A DNA stretch of 64,000 nucleotides from positions 372,001 through 436,000 of the forward strand of contig NZ_BMKX01000001.1 of the NCBI RefSeq assembly GCF_014644555.1. The letters run 5' to 3'. The notes beneath the pieces are model-generated. The model saw nothing but the letters and a program-made list of their open reading frames with translations. It searched no databases and was not told the origin of the DNA. Source of the DNA: Glutamicibacter ardleyensis. GTDB lineage: Bacteria; Actinomycetota; Actinomycetes; Actinomycetales; Micrococcaceae. Made by a program: the position numbers and the translations under genes. This document shows, one piece after another, positions 9,273-18,471 of this stretch; within the stretch, counting starts at the first letter, position 1, and every line of letters starts with the position of its first letter.

Positions 9273-10861
9273 ATCCACTATTAGCAGTCGAAAATCTCTC
9301 GGTCAGCTTCGCCGGTCAACAAGCCGTAGACGCCGTGTCCTTCCAACTTGCAGCCGGCGAATGCCTGGCGCTCGTGGGCGAATCAGGTTCTGGAAAGTCG
9401 GTCACCGCGCGCAGCCTCATGGGGCTCAGCGGCGGAACCGTCAGCGCCACAAAGCTCATGGTCTGCCACGAAGACGCATTAGCGCTCAGTGAGCCCGCAT
9501 GGCAGAAGATCCGCGGGAATTCGGTAGTCATGATCCTGCAAGATGCGCTCATGGCCTTGGATCCGCTACGCCCGGTAGGCCGGGAAATCGAAGACGTGCT
9601 CAAGGAACATTCGAGCTTGAACAAGTCTCAGCGCACCGCCAAGGTCCGTGAGATCCTGGCCGCGGTGGAGCTGCCAGAACCCGAGCGGCGTATGAAACAG
9701 CGCAGCACCCAGCTCTCCGGGGGCATGCGGCAGCGCGTGCTCATTGCCCAAGCACTGATTGGCGACCCGCAGATAGTCATCGCGGACGAGGCGACCACCG
9801 CGTTGGATTCCCGCCTCGCAGCCCTGGTGCTCGAGCAGCTGGCCGCACTGAAAAATGAGGGCCGTGCGGTGCTGATGATCAGCCACGATCTGGCTCAGGT
9901 CGCTCAGCTGGCGGATCGCATCGCGGTGATGCGCGCCGGTCAAATCGTCGAGACCGGCCCCACCGAACAGATCCTGAACCATCCGCAGCATGAATATACC
10001 CGCACCTTATTGCGGGCCATCCCCTCCGGGGTGCCCCGCTTTGCCCCATTAAGTGCCGGCACGCCGGTGAACGAACCGCGTCAGCTAGCACCGGCAAGCA
10101 CGGATTCGGCTCCGGCGCTGGTGGTGGAAAACCTGTCCAAGTCCTTTGCCAAACATCCTGCCGTCGTGGAAGCCGGGTTTGTGCTTCCCCGCGGCGCGAC
10201 GCTGGGCCTGGTCGGGGAATCAGGGTCGGGAAAAACCACGACCGCGCGTTTGGTCCTTGGTTTAGAACGTCCCGATACAGGCAGCGTGACGCTGCTTGGT
10301 GATCGTTTCGCCCCGCACAGCGAAGCGGCGCGGCGCGGCTTACGGGAGAATATCGGCGCGATCTATCAGAATCCGCTGGGTTCCTTTGATCCGCGCTACT
10401 CGGTGGGACAGATTCTCACCGATGCGTTGTCCGCAGGCCGCAGCAAGCGCGCGACGGGCTATAAAGACCAAGTCGGCCGGCTGCTGGAACAGGTGGAGCT
10501 GGATCCTGTGCTGAGCACACGCAACCCTCGTGAGCTTTCCGGCGGTCAACGTCAACGCCTGGCGATCGCTCGTGCGCTGGCGCCGGAGCCCAAGGTATTG
10601 GTACTCGACGAGCCAGTTTCGGCCCTTGACGTTTCGATTCAGGCCACGGTTCTGGATCTGCTCGATCGTCTGCAGCAAGAAACCGGAACCAGCTACCTGT
10701 TCATCAGCCATGATCTGTCGGTGATCGAGCATATGAGCGATTTTGTGGCGGTTATGCATCGGGGACGAATCGTCGAACAGGGCCCCACCGCGCAAGTCTT
10801 CGGCGACCCGCAGCATGAGTACACCCGCATCTTAATGACAGCAATGCCGCGGCTGCGTTAA
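9269..10861 (+). CDS. Fused dual ATP-binding subunit of peptide ABC transporter
   Basis: A 530-residue protein with two complete ABC ATPase domains, equivalent to DppD and DppF joined in one chain (GsiA-like). The first half has Walker A GESGSGKS and signature LSGGMRQR; the second half has GESGSGKT and LSGGQRQR, with DEATTALD and DEPVSALD as the Walker B/D-loop regions. The start at 9269 overlaps the permease stop as ATGA; the frame extends upstream but would run inside the permease. Powers import of the ligand bound by the lipoprotein at 5870. Confidence 0.92.
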   Translation: MNPLLAVENLSVSFAGQQAVDAVSFQLAAGECLALVGESGSGKSVTARSLMGLSGGTVSATKLMVCHEDALALSEPAWQKIRGNSVVMILQDALMALDPLRPVGREIEDVLKEHSSLNKSQRTAKVREILAAVELPEPERRMKQRSTQLSGGMRQRVLIAQALIGDPQIVIADEATTALDSRLAALVLEQLAALKNEGRAVLMISHDLAQVAQLADRIAVMRAGQIVETGPTEQILNHPQHEYTRTLLRAIPSGVPRFAPLSAGTPVNEPRQLAPASTDSAPALVVENLSKSFAKHPAVVEAGFVLPRGATLGLVGESGSGKTTTARLVLGLERPDTGSVTLLGDRFAPHSEAARRGLRENIGAIYQNPLGSFDPRYSVGQILTDALSAGRSKRATGYKDQVGRLLEQVELDPVLSTRNPRELSGGQRQRLAIARALAPEPKVLVLDEPVSALDVSIQATVLDLLDRLQQETGTSYLFISHDLSVIEHMSDFVAVMHRGRIVEQGPTAQVFGDPQHEYTRILMTAMPRLR

Positions 10862-10876
10862 CAACCGCGGCATTGC
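10841..10876. terminator. Bidirectional terminator between convergent genes
   Basis: Perfect 12-base arms GCAATGCCGCGG (10841-10852) and CCGCGGCATTGC (10865-10876) with a 12-base loop. The left arm lies within the last codons of the ABC ATPase gene and the hairpin ends 17 bases before the acyl-CoA synthetase stop, so it can serve both strands. Confidence 0.7.
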
Positions 10877-10892
10877 CACCCATAAATTCGAT

Positions 10893-12581
10893 TTAGACTT
10901 TGTCGCTGAACTCTTCGCGGACCTGCTTGCGCAGAATCTTGCCCAGCATGGACCGCGGCATCTCGTCGATGGCAACGATGCGTTTAGGCACCTTATAGGC
11001 AGCCAACTGGCCACGGCAGTGCTCGCGCAGCGCCGCCTCATCCAAGGTTGCCCCCTCGTCGAGCTGAACCGCGGCAACCACCATTTCGCCGCCTCGTTCT
11101 AGCGCCTTGCCGAAGACCGCTGCATCGGCGACATCCGCGTGCTGGCGCAGCGCGTTCTCCACCTCGGAGGGCGAAACGTTAAAGCCACCGGTGATAATCA
11201 GTTCCTTGGCCCGGTCAACAATCTGGGTGAAACCATCTTCGTCCACGGTGACCACATCCCCGGTGTGCAGCCAGCCGTCCTCGGTCAAGGTTTTGGCGGT
11301 CTCTTCCGGGTTGTTCCAGTAGCCGGCAAACACCTGTGGCCCCTTGATCAGCAGTTCGCCAGGCTCACCCTGGGCTACCTCGCGGCTCGGATCATCAACG
11401 TCGACTACCTTCATCAGGGTCGAGGGGAAGGGTACGCCGATGGTGCCGTTGCGCCGCGAAGGATGGAACGGATTGCCCAAGGCCACCGGGGACGACTCGG
11501 TCATGCCATAGCCTTCCACCAACAGGCCGCCGGACATCGATTCCCATAGTTCCACCACATGATCTGGCAGGTTCATGGCGCCCGAGATACAGTATTTGGC
11601 CGAGCGCAGCGAAATTCCCTGCTCCTTGGCGGCCATCGCGGTGCGTTCATAGATCGGAGGGACCGCGCAGTACACGGTGGCCGGAGATTTCTTCCAGGCG
11701 TCCAAGATCAGCTGCGGATCAAATTTCGGGAAGAGCACCAGCAGTCCCTGCTTCTTCACCCCGAAAGTCAGATACAAGGTCATGCCAAAGGCGTGGAACA
11801 TTGGCAGGATCGCGTAGAGGATTTCCTTGCCCTGCTGTGCACCTTCCATCCATGCTTCGCCCTGCAGCGCGTTGGAATACAGGTTGAAATGCGTGAGCAT
11901 CGCGCCCTTCGGGCGACCTGTGGTGCCCGAGGTGTACTGAATGACCGCAAGGTCTTGCACAGCTGGGAAGGGGTGCTCGGCGTCCAAGCTACCGGAGGCC
12001 AGCAACTGCTTCCACGCCATGGTGCCGGTGGTAGCGGCGGTCAATGATTTTTTGGTTTCACGCAGTTTTTTCAACGGAAGATTCAGCGCCATACGCTTGA
12101 CCGCCGGGAACGCTTCGAGCAGGTTCACCGCGATGATCGTATCGATCTGCACGTCAGCGGGGAACTTCTGCACGCTGGAGACAACTTTGTCCCAGGCGAT
12201 GACCACACGCGCCTGGTGGTCTTCAAACTGGTGGCGAAGTTCGCGAGAGGTGTAGAGCGGATTGTGCTCCACCACGACCGCGCCCAGACGCAGCACCGCG
12301 TAAAAAGCGACCACATGCTGCGGGCAATTTGGCAGGATCAGCGCCACCCGGTCTCCGGCTTTCACACCAAGTTTGCGCAGCCCCTCGGCTGCTTGCAAAA
12401 CTTGTTCGCCAAGCTGCGCGTAGCTGACCTGGCGGCCGAAGAATTCGGTGGCCGGACTCTGGCCGGCTTCGCGCACGGAACGTTCGAACATATGGCTCAG
12501 CGATTGTGTGGGAAGCTCAATCTGTGCGGGAACCCCTGGCTGGTAGTTGGCCACCCAGGCCGGTGCGGCAGTATTATCCAT
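10893..12581 (-). CDS. Long-chain fatty-acid--CoA ligase
   Basis: A 562-residue ANL-superfamily enzyme that activates fatty acids to acyl-AMP and then acyl-CoA. The AMP-binding P-loop reads YTSGTTGRPKGAML; the A5 region is VEGYGMTESSPV; the hinge is DGWLHTGDVVTVDEDGF; the C-terminal catalytic Lys lies in PRSMLGKILRKQVRE. Length is normal for FadD-like proteins. I chose the ATG at 12581 (MDNTAAPAW); an ATG 12 bases upstream is also possible, and neither has a strong RBS. A monocistronic gene converging on the peptide transporter. Confidence 0.9.
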   Translation of the reverse strand: MDNTAAPAWVANYQPGVPAQIELPTQSLSHMFERSVREAGQSPATEFFGRQVSYAQLGEQVLQAAEGLRKLGVKAGDRVALILPNCPQHVVAFYAVLRLGAVVVEHNPLYTSRELRHQFEDHQARVVIAWDKVVSSVQKFPADVQIDTIIAVNLLEAFPAVKRMALNLPLKKLRETKKSLTAATTGTMAWKQLLASGSLDAEHPFPAVQDLAVIQYTSGTTGRPKGAMLTHFNLYSNALQGEAWMEGAQQGKEILYAILPMFHAFGMTLYLTFGVKKQGLLVLFPKFDPQLILDAWKKSPATVYCAVPPIYERTAMAAKEQGISLRSAKYCISGAMNLPDHVVELWESMSGGLLVEGYGMTESSPVALGNPFHPSRRNGTIGVPFPSTLMKVVDVDDPSREVAQGEPGELLIKGPQVFAGYWNNPEETAKTLTEDGWLHTGDVVTVDEDGFTQIVDRAKELIITGGFNVSPSEVENALRQHADVADAAVFGKALERGGEMVVAAVQLDEGATLDEAALREHCRGQLAAYKVPKRIVAIDEMPRSMLGKILRKQVREEFSDKV

Positions 12582-12687
12582 GACTCTAATCATGCCCGAT
12601 ACCGATGGTTTCGAGTTAAACGTCGGGGGTGAATCTCGCAAATTTTCTGCTCAGTGAGCTTCAAGGATAGTCCCGCGCGGCCGGAGT

Positions 12688-13614
12688 TTAGCGGGGTTGC
12701 GAATGATCTTCGGCCAACCCGGCCAGTGGCTTTACGGTAGGTGAAACAATATTTTTCGGCAGGCGCTGGCCGGTGCGGGTGGCTCCGATTCCTGCCAGAA
12801 TTACCAGCGCGATGCCCACCATCGCGGCGGGACGTGGCACCTGATGCAAAATGAGGAGTCCAACGGTCATCGCGATCGCAGGTTCCAGACACATCAGCGT
12901 GCCGAAGGCCGCGGTGGTCAGCCTGCGTAATGCGAAGATTTCCAAGCTGAATGGGATCACCGGCAATAGCAATGCCAGCCCCACACCGATAATCAGGGTC
13001 TGCATATCGAGGGCTTCAAGCACCACGGGGCCAACCATGAACGTTGCAGCGATGGCGGCCACCGGCATCGATACCGCCAAGGCGCCGACACCATCCACAG
13101 CATCCCCGGCTCGTTGGGTCAGCAGCACATACACCGCCCAGCAGACAGCTCCACCCAAGGCATAGAGTACGCCGGTCAGATCTACCGCGCCATGCCACGG
13201 TTCGGTCAGTCCGAGCACGCCGAGCGCGGCGATCACAGCCCACCACCGGGCGGAGCCACGACCTTGAATTATTGCCACGGCCAGCGGACCCATAAATTCA
13301 AGTGCACTGGCGGTGCCCAGTGGAATGGTCTCCACCGACTTCATGAAGCTCACCGTCATGCCGGCTGTAGCCAGACCCAAAAGCGCGCAGATCAGCAGCG
13401 TATTTCGAGTGAATTTGAGCTTCCAAGGTCGGGCAATAAGAACCAGAATGACCGCGGCCCAGGCCAGGCGCAACCACGCGACGGCCCCGGAACCAATATT
13501 GTCGGCCAGGACGATAGAGGCTGCCAATCCCAATTGGACACAGCTCATTGCGCCGAAGGCCATCATTGAGCCCATCGAGGCGGAGCTGGGTGCGGGTACT
13601 GACCGGAAGTTCAT
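12688..13614 (-). CDS. EamA/RhtA-type drug/metabolite exporter
   Basis: A 308-residue membrane protein with about ten hydrophobic segments in two EamA repeats. WLRLAWAAVILVLIARPW in the first repeat is typical of RhtA-like threonine/homoserine exporters. It is divergent from a LysR-like regulator 69 bases away, which suggests substrate-dependent control of efflux. The start region TACTGGTAATCATGAAC is shared almost exactly with the GntR gene at 32242. Confidence 0.85.
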   Translation of the reverse strand: MNFRSVPAPSSASMGSMMAFGAMSCVQLGLAASIVLADNIGSGAVAWLRLAWAAVILVLIARPWKLKFTRNTLLICALLGLATAGMTVSFMKSVETIPLGTASALEFMGPLAVAIIQGRGSARWWAVIAALGVLGLTEPWHGAVDLTGVLYALGGAVCWAVYVLLTQRAGDAVDGVGALAVSMPVAAIAATFMVGPVVLEALDMQTLIIGVGLALLLPVIPFSLEIFALRRLTTAAFGTLMCLEPAIAMTVGLLILHQVPRPAAMVGIALVILAGIGATRTGQRLPKNIVSPTVKPLAGLAEDHSQPR

Positions 13615-13683
13615 GATTACCAGTAGAACTCACGCCGGCTATTCGCGTCCACGCGAGAATCTTGAACATACCATTCGATAATC

Positions 13684-14598
13684 ATGGACAATGATTTTAT
13701 GGAAACTCGTCGTTTACAGTACCTCTACGAACTGTCCCGCATGGGATCGATGCGTGCAGTGGCAGACATCCTGGGTGCCACCACCTCCACGGTCTCCCAG
13801 CAGATCGCACAGCTTTCCCGAGAAGTCGGCGTACCCCTCATCGAATCGAAAGGCCGTGGGGTGCGGCTGACTCCGGCAGGCCGCAGGCTTGCCGAACATG
13901 CCCGCAGCATTCTGGCCGCCGTCGATTCAGCACGCCTTAGCCTTAACACCGAGGCCGAGCCTGTCGGAACGGTGCGCGTGGCCGGATTTGCGACAGCGAT
14001 TCGCCGGTCCTTGATGCCGATTATTGAGGATTTAGCCGTGCATCATCCACGGGTAGATATTGTGGTGCTCGAACATGAACCGGCCGAAGCACTGAACCAG
14101 TTAGCCGTGGATGGCATAGATCTGGCGCTGACCTATGACTACAACTTGTCCCCGGAGAAGGTGGCTCCGGGGGTGGAGACGCTCTCGCTGTGGAGCACCG
14201 AGTGGGGTTTGGGTGTTCCTTCGGCGCTCGCAGCACCGTTCACTTCACGCCCAGTCGCTGCAGATGCCGCAACGGTCTTCGCAGCCTTCGCACAACATGA
14301 CTGGATTGGTAATTCCCGCAATATTGCCGACGAGAAGGTGTTGCGGCTGATCTCCTCAATGTCCGGCTTTGAGCCAACAATGCGCCATCAGTCCGATAGT
14401 CTCGATCTGGTGGAAGACCTCATCCTGGCAAATCTTGGTGTGGGCCTACTTCCACGTGATCGCCCACCACGCCAAGGGCTCACCATCTTGCCGTTGGCCA
14501 ATCCGAACCTTGAGCTGCACGCCTACGCCCGCACCCGTCAGGGGCGAAGCACCTGGCCGGCCTTGGCACTGGTGCTCCAGCGACTGCGCGGAGAGTAG
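13684..14598 (+). CDS. LysR-family transcriptional regulator
   Basis: A 304-residue LTTR. The N-terminal HTH covers residues 7-66 (RRLQYLYELSRMGSMRAVAD, then TTSTVSQQIAQLSREVG), followed by a periplasmic-binding-protein-like effector domain. ATG at 13684 is used; an ATG five codons later is an alternative and matches the usual LTTR N-terminus better. Neither has a clear RBS, so the transcript may be nearly leaderless. It most likely regulates the divergent EamA exporter. Confidence 0.85.
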   Translation: MDNDFMETRRLQYLYELSRMGSMRAVADILGATTSTVSQQIAQLSREVGVPLIESKGRGVRLTPAGRRLAEHARSILAAVDSARLSLNTEAEPVGTVRVAGFATAIRRSLMPIIEDLAVHHPRVDIVVLEHEPAEALNQLAVDGIDLALTYDYNLSPEKVAPGVETLSLWSTEWGLGVPSALAAPFTSRPVAADAATVFAAFAQHDWIGNSRNIADEKVLRLISSMSGFEPTMRHQSDSLDLVEDLILANLGVGLLPRDRPPRQGLTILPLANPNLELHAYARTRQGRSTWPALALVLQRLRGE

Positions 14599-14689
14599 GA
14601 ATTATGCCCGGAACCTACCGCGCGAGCCACGAAAATGTACTACCCGCCACATAGACTTCGACCAAGCGCATCTTATTCGAGGGGGATCC

Positions 14690-16366
14690 ATGGTCCACTG
14701 CATTCCATTGGAGCCAGAATTTTCAGCTGGCCAATCGGCTGAAAAGGCGGTGTGGGAGCAACTGCGTCTTTCTTTGCCCGATGACGCGGTGCTCGCCCAT
14801 TCGGTAGCGGTACGCCACGGTGCCGTGGAGCACGAGATTGACCTGCTCGTCTTGTGGCCCGGGGTCGGACTGGCAGCCATCGAGGTTAAGGGCGGGTTAG
14901 TCGGCGTGGAAAATGGCGCCTGGTATCAGTCAGATGCCAGGGGCCGGCACCCGATGAAAGACCCGATGGCCCAGGTGCAAAGCGCCTCCCATGCGTTTAA
15001 GAAGTGGATAGCTGAGCAAACCGGCACCGCTTTGAACAGCCGTTTTGCCCACATCGTCTGTCTTCCCTACACAGAAGTTCCAGCTAGTTGGGCGAAGGCA
15101 GATCTTCCCCGGGATCTGTTGCTGGATCAAAAAGATCTCAAGCACAGCGCGCATTCTGTGCGCCGCGCGATCCAAGAACAAGGTGGCGGGTATTCCGCCC
15201 TGGCACCAGCCTTTGCGGACCGTATTAGCCGGCACCTCGCCGCCGACTTTGCACCCGAGCATTTACAGACCTCCGAGGCATTGGAGAATGAGGATCTTCA
15301 AGAGCATCTCACCACACGGCAAGCTATTCTGCTCGGCGCCACGCGTTCGCTTCCCCGAGTGAGGTTTATTGGCGGCGCCGGCAGCGGTAAAACCTGGATG
15401 GCAGTTGAAAAGGCGAAGCAGTTAGCCAAGGACAACGAGCGGGTGGGGCTCTTTTGCTACAACAAGGGTCTTGGCCACTACCTGAAAAAGCAGGTTGGCG
15501 CCTGGCGCCAAAATAAGCCCATACACGTTGGAGAATTCCACGAGTACGCGCGCAGCCTCGGGGTGCCCGACGGCACCGGACAAGACTATTTTGACGTGCA
15601 AATGCCCCGGCTATTACGCGAGCTGGCGCTGGAACTTCCCGAAGCGGAGAAACTCGACGCGATCATCGTCGATGAGGCCCAAGATTTTGCCCCCGAATGG
15701 TGGGAAGCGTTACTGGCCTGCACCAAAGACCCGTTACAGGGCAAAATTTATGCCTTCATGGATGTGCGGCAAAATGTGTACCGTCGTTGGAACGGTGAGA
15801 ACCCGGGTGCAAGCTTTGGCCCCGCGGCCCCACTGGTTCCAATTCATGTTGATGACAACCTGCGCAACACCCGGCGCATCGCGCGAACCTTCAAAAATCT
15901 TGCCGGTGATCAGGTCAAACCCCGCGGCGGTCAGGGCATGCCTGTGCGCTTTGTTTCCTGCTCCACCGAGGACGCGGTAGAACTAGCCTCGGACTGTGTC
16001 GATCCGCTGATCGAGGAGGGCTGGGCGAACAACCAGATTGCGCTGCTCACCACTAATCGACGCCACCCAATCCATCAGGAACACTACGATCTAAACACCA
16101 TTGATTCGGCATACTGGCCCGCCTTCCATGCGAATGAGGAAGAATTCTACGGGCATGTGCTCGGCTTCAAAGGTCTCGAACGGTCGGTAGTGGTGCTGTG
16201 CGTGAACGGTTTTAAGGACATGTCCCGCGCGGTCGAGCAGCTCTACGTGGGCCTCTCGCGCGCCCGGAGTTTGCTGGTGGTCGTCGGCGACAAGGAACTA
16301 ATCGATGAAGCCTGCGGCACCGAACTTCATGCAGCCCTTGCCTCGGCAACACCTTGGACTCCCTAG
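14690..16366 (+). CDS. NERD nuclease-domain / superfamily 1 helicase fusion
   Basis: A 558-residue protein. Residues 15-130 form a NERD domain, with the PD-(D/E)xK-like residues Asp51, Glu65 and Lys67 in EIDLLVLWPG and AAIEVKGG. Residues from about 215 form a UvrD/PcrA-like SF1 helicase: Walker A GGAGSGKT at 228-235, Walker B VDEAQDF at 327-333, and the C-terminal motifs FKGLE and LYVGLSRAR. ATG 14690 follows GAGGGGGAT; the open frame upstream lies inside the LysR gene and is not used. NERD-helicases are thought to act in DNA processing, and some occur in defence loci, but no defence partner is adjacent here. Confidence 0.85.
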   Translation: MVHCIPLEPEFSAGQSAEKAVWEQLRLSLPDDAVLAHSVAVRHGAVEHEIDLLVLWPGVGLAAIEVKGGLVGVENGAWYQSDARGRHPMKDPMAQVQSASHAFKKWIAEQTGTALNSRFAHIVCLPYTEVPASWAKADLPRDLLLDQKDLKHSAHSVRRAIQEQGGGYSALAPAFADRISRHLAADFAPEHLQTSEALENEDLQEHLTTRQAILLGATRSLPRVRFIGGAGSGKTWMAVEKAKQLAKDNERVGLFCYNKGLGHYLKKQVGAWRQNKPIHVGEFHEYARSLGVPDGTGQDYFDVQMPRLLRELALELPEAEKLDAIIVDEAQDFAPEWWEALLACTKDPLQGKIYAFMDVRQNVYRRWNGENPGASFGPAAPLVPIHVDDNLRNTRRIARTFKNLAGDQVKPRGGQGMPVRFVSCSTEDAVELASDCVDPLIEEGWANNQIALLTTNRRHPIHQEHYDLNTIDSAYWPAFHANEEEFYGHVLGFKGLERSVVVLCVNGFKDMSRAVEQLYVGLSRARSLLVVVGDKELIDEACGTELHAALASATPWTP

Positions 16367-17463
16367 AAGTTCAGCCCCCGGGCCGCCACATCCCAGTGTT
16401 CGATCACTTCACCATCTCGCACCACTGACACCTGATCGACCAGATTCACTGCCACGCACACATGGTTAGGAATAACCCGCAGTTGCTCACCGTAGGCCGG
16501 AAGCGGTTGGCCTTCGGGCCAGAGCACTGTCGCGTGATGTTCGGAGATAGCGCTGATCCGTGCGTCCGGATTTTCAAGGATCCGGCCAAAGCCGGTAGCC
16601 CAACCCGGCCGGTCCGAGCCGAGGATCTTGCTACCCGCGTCCAGCACGATTCGCCGCGGGTTCTGGGCATCGCCCTCGTGGCGGCTGATCACCGTGGAGG
16701 CCACACTCAGTGCGATGTTCTCCCACTGGCAGCGTCCCAGTTCAAATTGCTGGGCATCGCCGAAGACATACACTCCCGGGCGCACCTCGGTCAGCAGGGA
16801 GTTGTCCGCTAATTCCGCCGTGGGGGTTGATCCCCCGCTGATGCGTTTGAGTTCAAAGCCGTCCGCGCGCAGTAGCCTGGCTGCTTCACCAAGCGCATGT
16901 TGCTCTTGGTCGGTGACTTCTTGGGGTTTTCCCGGGGCGTAGCTGTGACCCGGGAAAGTGAAGATTCCGATGACATTCAGGTCTGCCTCACGAGCGGCCC
17001 GAGCAACGTCCAGCGCCTCATCGGGCAGCACACCGCTGCGATGATGTCCGCTGTCGATCTCGATCATTAGCCCAAGCTTGTCTTTTTTATCTGCGAGCTG
17101 ACGGGCAAGCTGTTGCACCGCGGCAATTGAGTCGGTACCGAGGGAAAGTTTGACGTAGCTGAGCAGTTCACGGATGCGTTTTGCTTGGGCGTCGGAAATC
17201 CACAGCGGGTAGGCCACAAAAAGATCACCCACGCCGTGCAGTGCAAAAGTCAGCGCCTCGCCGATGGTGGCCACGGTCAGCCCTACGGCTCCGGCCTCCA
17301 GCTGACGCCCGGCAATCTCGTGCATCTTATGCGTCTTGGCGTGTGGGCGTAGTGCCAACCCCTTGCCGGCGACATTCTTGGCTACCCGATCGATATTCCG
17401 GTCTAAAATATCAAGATTTATCAAGATCTGCGGAGTTAACAATCCCTGTGGGAGCCCAGTCAT
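16363..17463 (-). CDS. D-threonine aldolase / D-serine dehydratase-like PLP enzyme
   Basis: A 366-residue fold-type III (alanine-racemase-like) PLP enzyme. RPHAKTHK at residues 39-46 places the PLP Lys at Lys43. The C-terminal PNHVCVAVNL holds His334 and Cys336, the metal-binding pair of D-threonine aldolase and D-serine dehydratase. Likely cleaves or dehydrates a D-hydroxy-amino acid in the cytoplasm. Start is ATG 17463; a TTG 21 bases upstream is open but less likely. Stops overlap tail to tail by 4 bases with the helicase gene. Confidence 0.82.
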   Translation of the reverse strand: MTGLPQGLLTPQILINLDILDRNIDRVAKNVAGKGLALRPHAKTHKMHEIAGRQLEAGAVGLTVATIGEALTFALHGVGDLFVAYPLWISDAQAKRIRELLSYVKLSLGTDSIAAVQQLARQLADKKDKLGLMIEIDSGHHRSGVLPDEALDVARAAREADLNVIGIFTFPGHSYAPGKPQEVTDQEQHALGEAARLLRADGFELKRISGGSTPTAELADNSLLTEVRPGVYVFGDAQQFELGRCQWENIALSVASTVISRHEGDAQNPRRIVLDAGSKILGSDRPGWATGFGRILENPDARISAISEHHATVLWPEGQPLPAYGEQLRVIPNHVCVAVNLVDQVSVVRDGEVIEHWDVAARGLNF

Positions 17464-17532
17464 TAACGCCAACTTTCTCAACACCTATCGATGATCCACC
17501 TAGTACGTTACCTGCCACGAGTGCATCTCTAG

Positions 17533-18321
17533 CTATCGTTGGCTCAAAAGCGCGGAGCCACGTAACTTCATCGAAAGTTCGTGGGCATGATGCAGCAGTA
17601 ATTTCCCTAAGGCTTCTTGGCGGGAGGGTTCGAAGCGCGACTCGATCCCGGTTAAACTCAAAGCCCAGGCTGGTTGCCCGGAAGCGTCAAAAACCGCGGC
17701 GCCAATGCCCCAGCTGCCCTCGACGATCAGCCCGGGGTTCAACGAATACCCCAAGGTACGGGTCTCTTCGATCTTGCTTCGCACCTGCCCGGCACCGTGC
17801 GCCTGACCATATTCGGCGACCAGATTACTGGATTCTAGATACCGTTCCATCGCCTCTTCGGGCAGGAAAGCCAAGATGGCAATTCCCGCCGAGGCTACCC
17901 CGAGAGGGAATCGTCGCCCTTCATAGAGCACAAAGGAACGGATCGGGAAGGCGCCATCTTGACGCAATAGGCAGACCGTTTCGTCGCCACGGCGGGCGGA
18001 AAGAAATGCGCTCTCTCCGGTTTCTTCGGCGAGAGCCGCAACGTGTACGCGAGCCAGTTCGCTGATGTCATAACGTTCGGCGGCCACCGCACCCATCAAA
18101 TATAGTTCCGGCCCCAGCAACCAGCGCCCGGCTTGGTGGTCATGATCGCAGAATCCTTCGGCGGTCAGCGCCGAGAGCAGACGATGCACGGTGGGTCTGG
18201 CTAATCCGGTATGCCGGGCTACCTCAGTGGTGGTGATCCCTTGGGGCATCGAGGTACTGACCGTTCGCAGTACCGCCGCCAAGCGTCCGACTACTTGGGC
18301 ACCGGCAGGAGTTTTACTCAT
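17533..18321 (-). CDS. IclR-family transcriptional regulator
   Basis: A 262-residue regulator with an N-terminal winged helix (residues about 10-70; TTTEVARHTGLARPTVHRLL) and a C-terminal effector domain (about 85-255). Start is ATG 18321; a GTG two codons upstream is possible. It is divergent from the CoA-transferase genes, the standard arrangement for PcaR-like IclR proteins that respond to beta-ketoadipate-pathway or keto-acid metabolites. An inverted repeat between the genes is a candidate operator. Confidence 0.88.
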   Translation of the reverse strand: MSKTPAGAQVVGRLAAVLRTVSTSMPQGITTTEVARHTGLARPTVHRLLSALTAEGFCDHDHQAGRWLLGPELYLMGAVAAERYDISELARVHVAALAEETGESAFLSARRGDETVCLLRQDGAFPIRSFVLYEGRRFPLGVASAGIAILAFLPEEAMERYLESSNLVAEYGQAHGAGQVRSKIEETRTLGYSLNPGLIVEGSWGIGAAVFDASGQPAWALSLTGIESRFEPSRQEALGKLLLHHAHELSMKLRGSALLSQR

Positions 18322-18376
18322 ATCCACATTATGAACGATTTACCGATGGCTCATCACCTATCGAGCAATATTGAGC

Positions 18377-18391
18377 AGTTCGCGCAGAACT
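18377..18391. promoter_or_regulatory. Candidate IclR operator
   Basis: Perfect inverted repeat AGTTC-N5-GAACT in the 150-base region between the divergent IclR and CoA-transferase genes. It lies inside a longer region that repeats TTGAGC/TATTGAGC. Binding by the adjacent regulator is inferred from position. Confidence 0.45.
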
Positions 18392-18471
18392 ATTGAGCTA
18401 TCCACTTGGAGTTACTACGGTCTAAGTTAAGCAACACTCAAATCCATATTGTGGACGGACAGGGTACAAAG

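Noticed and set aside
14369-14689. Upstream extension of the NERD-helicase frame
   Set aside because: It runs inside the LysR gene in another frame; the ATG at 14690 has a strong RBS and starts the NERD domain.
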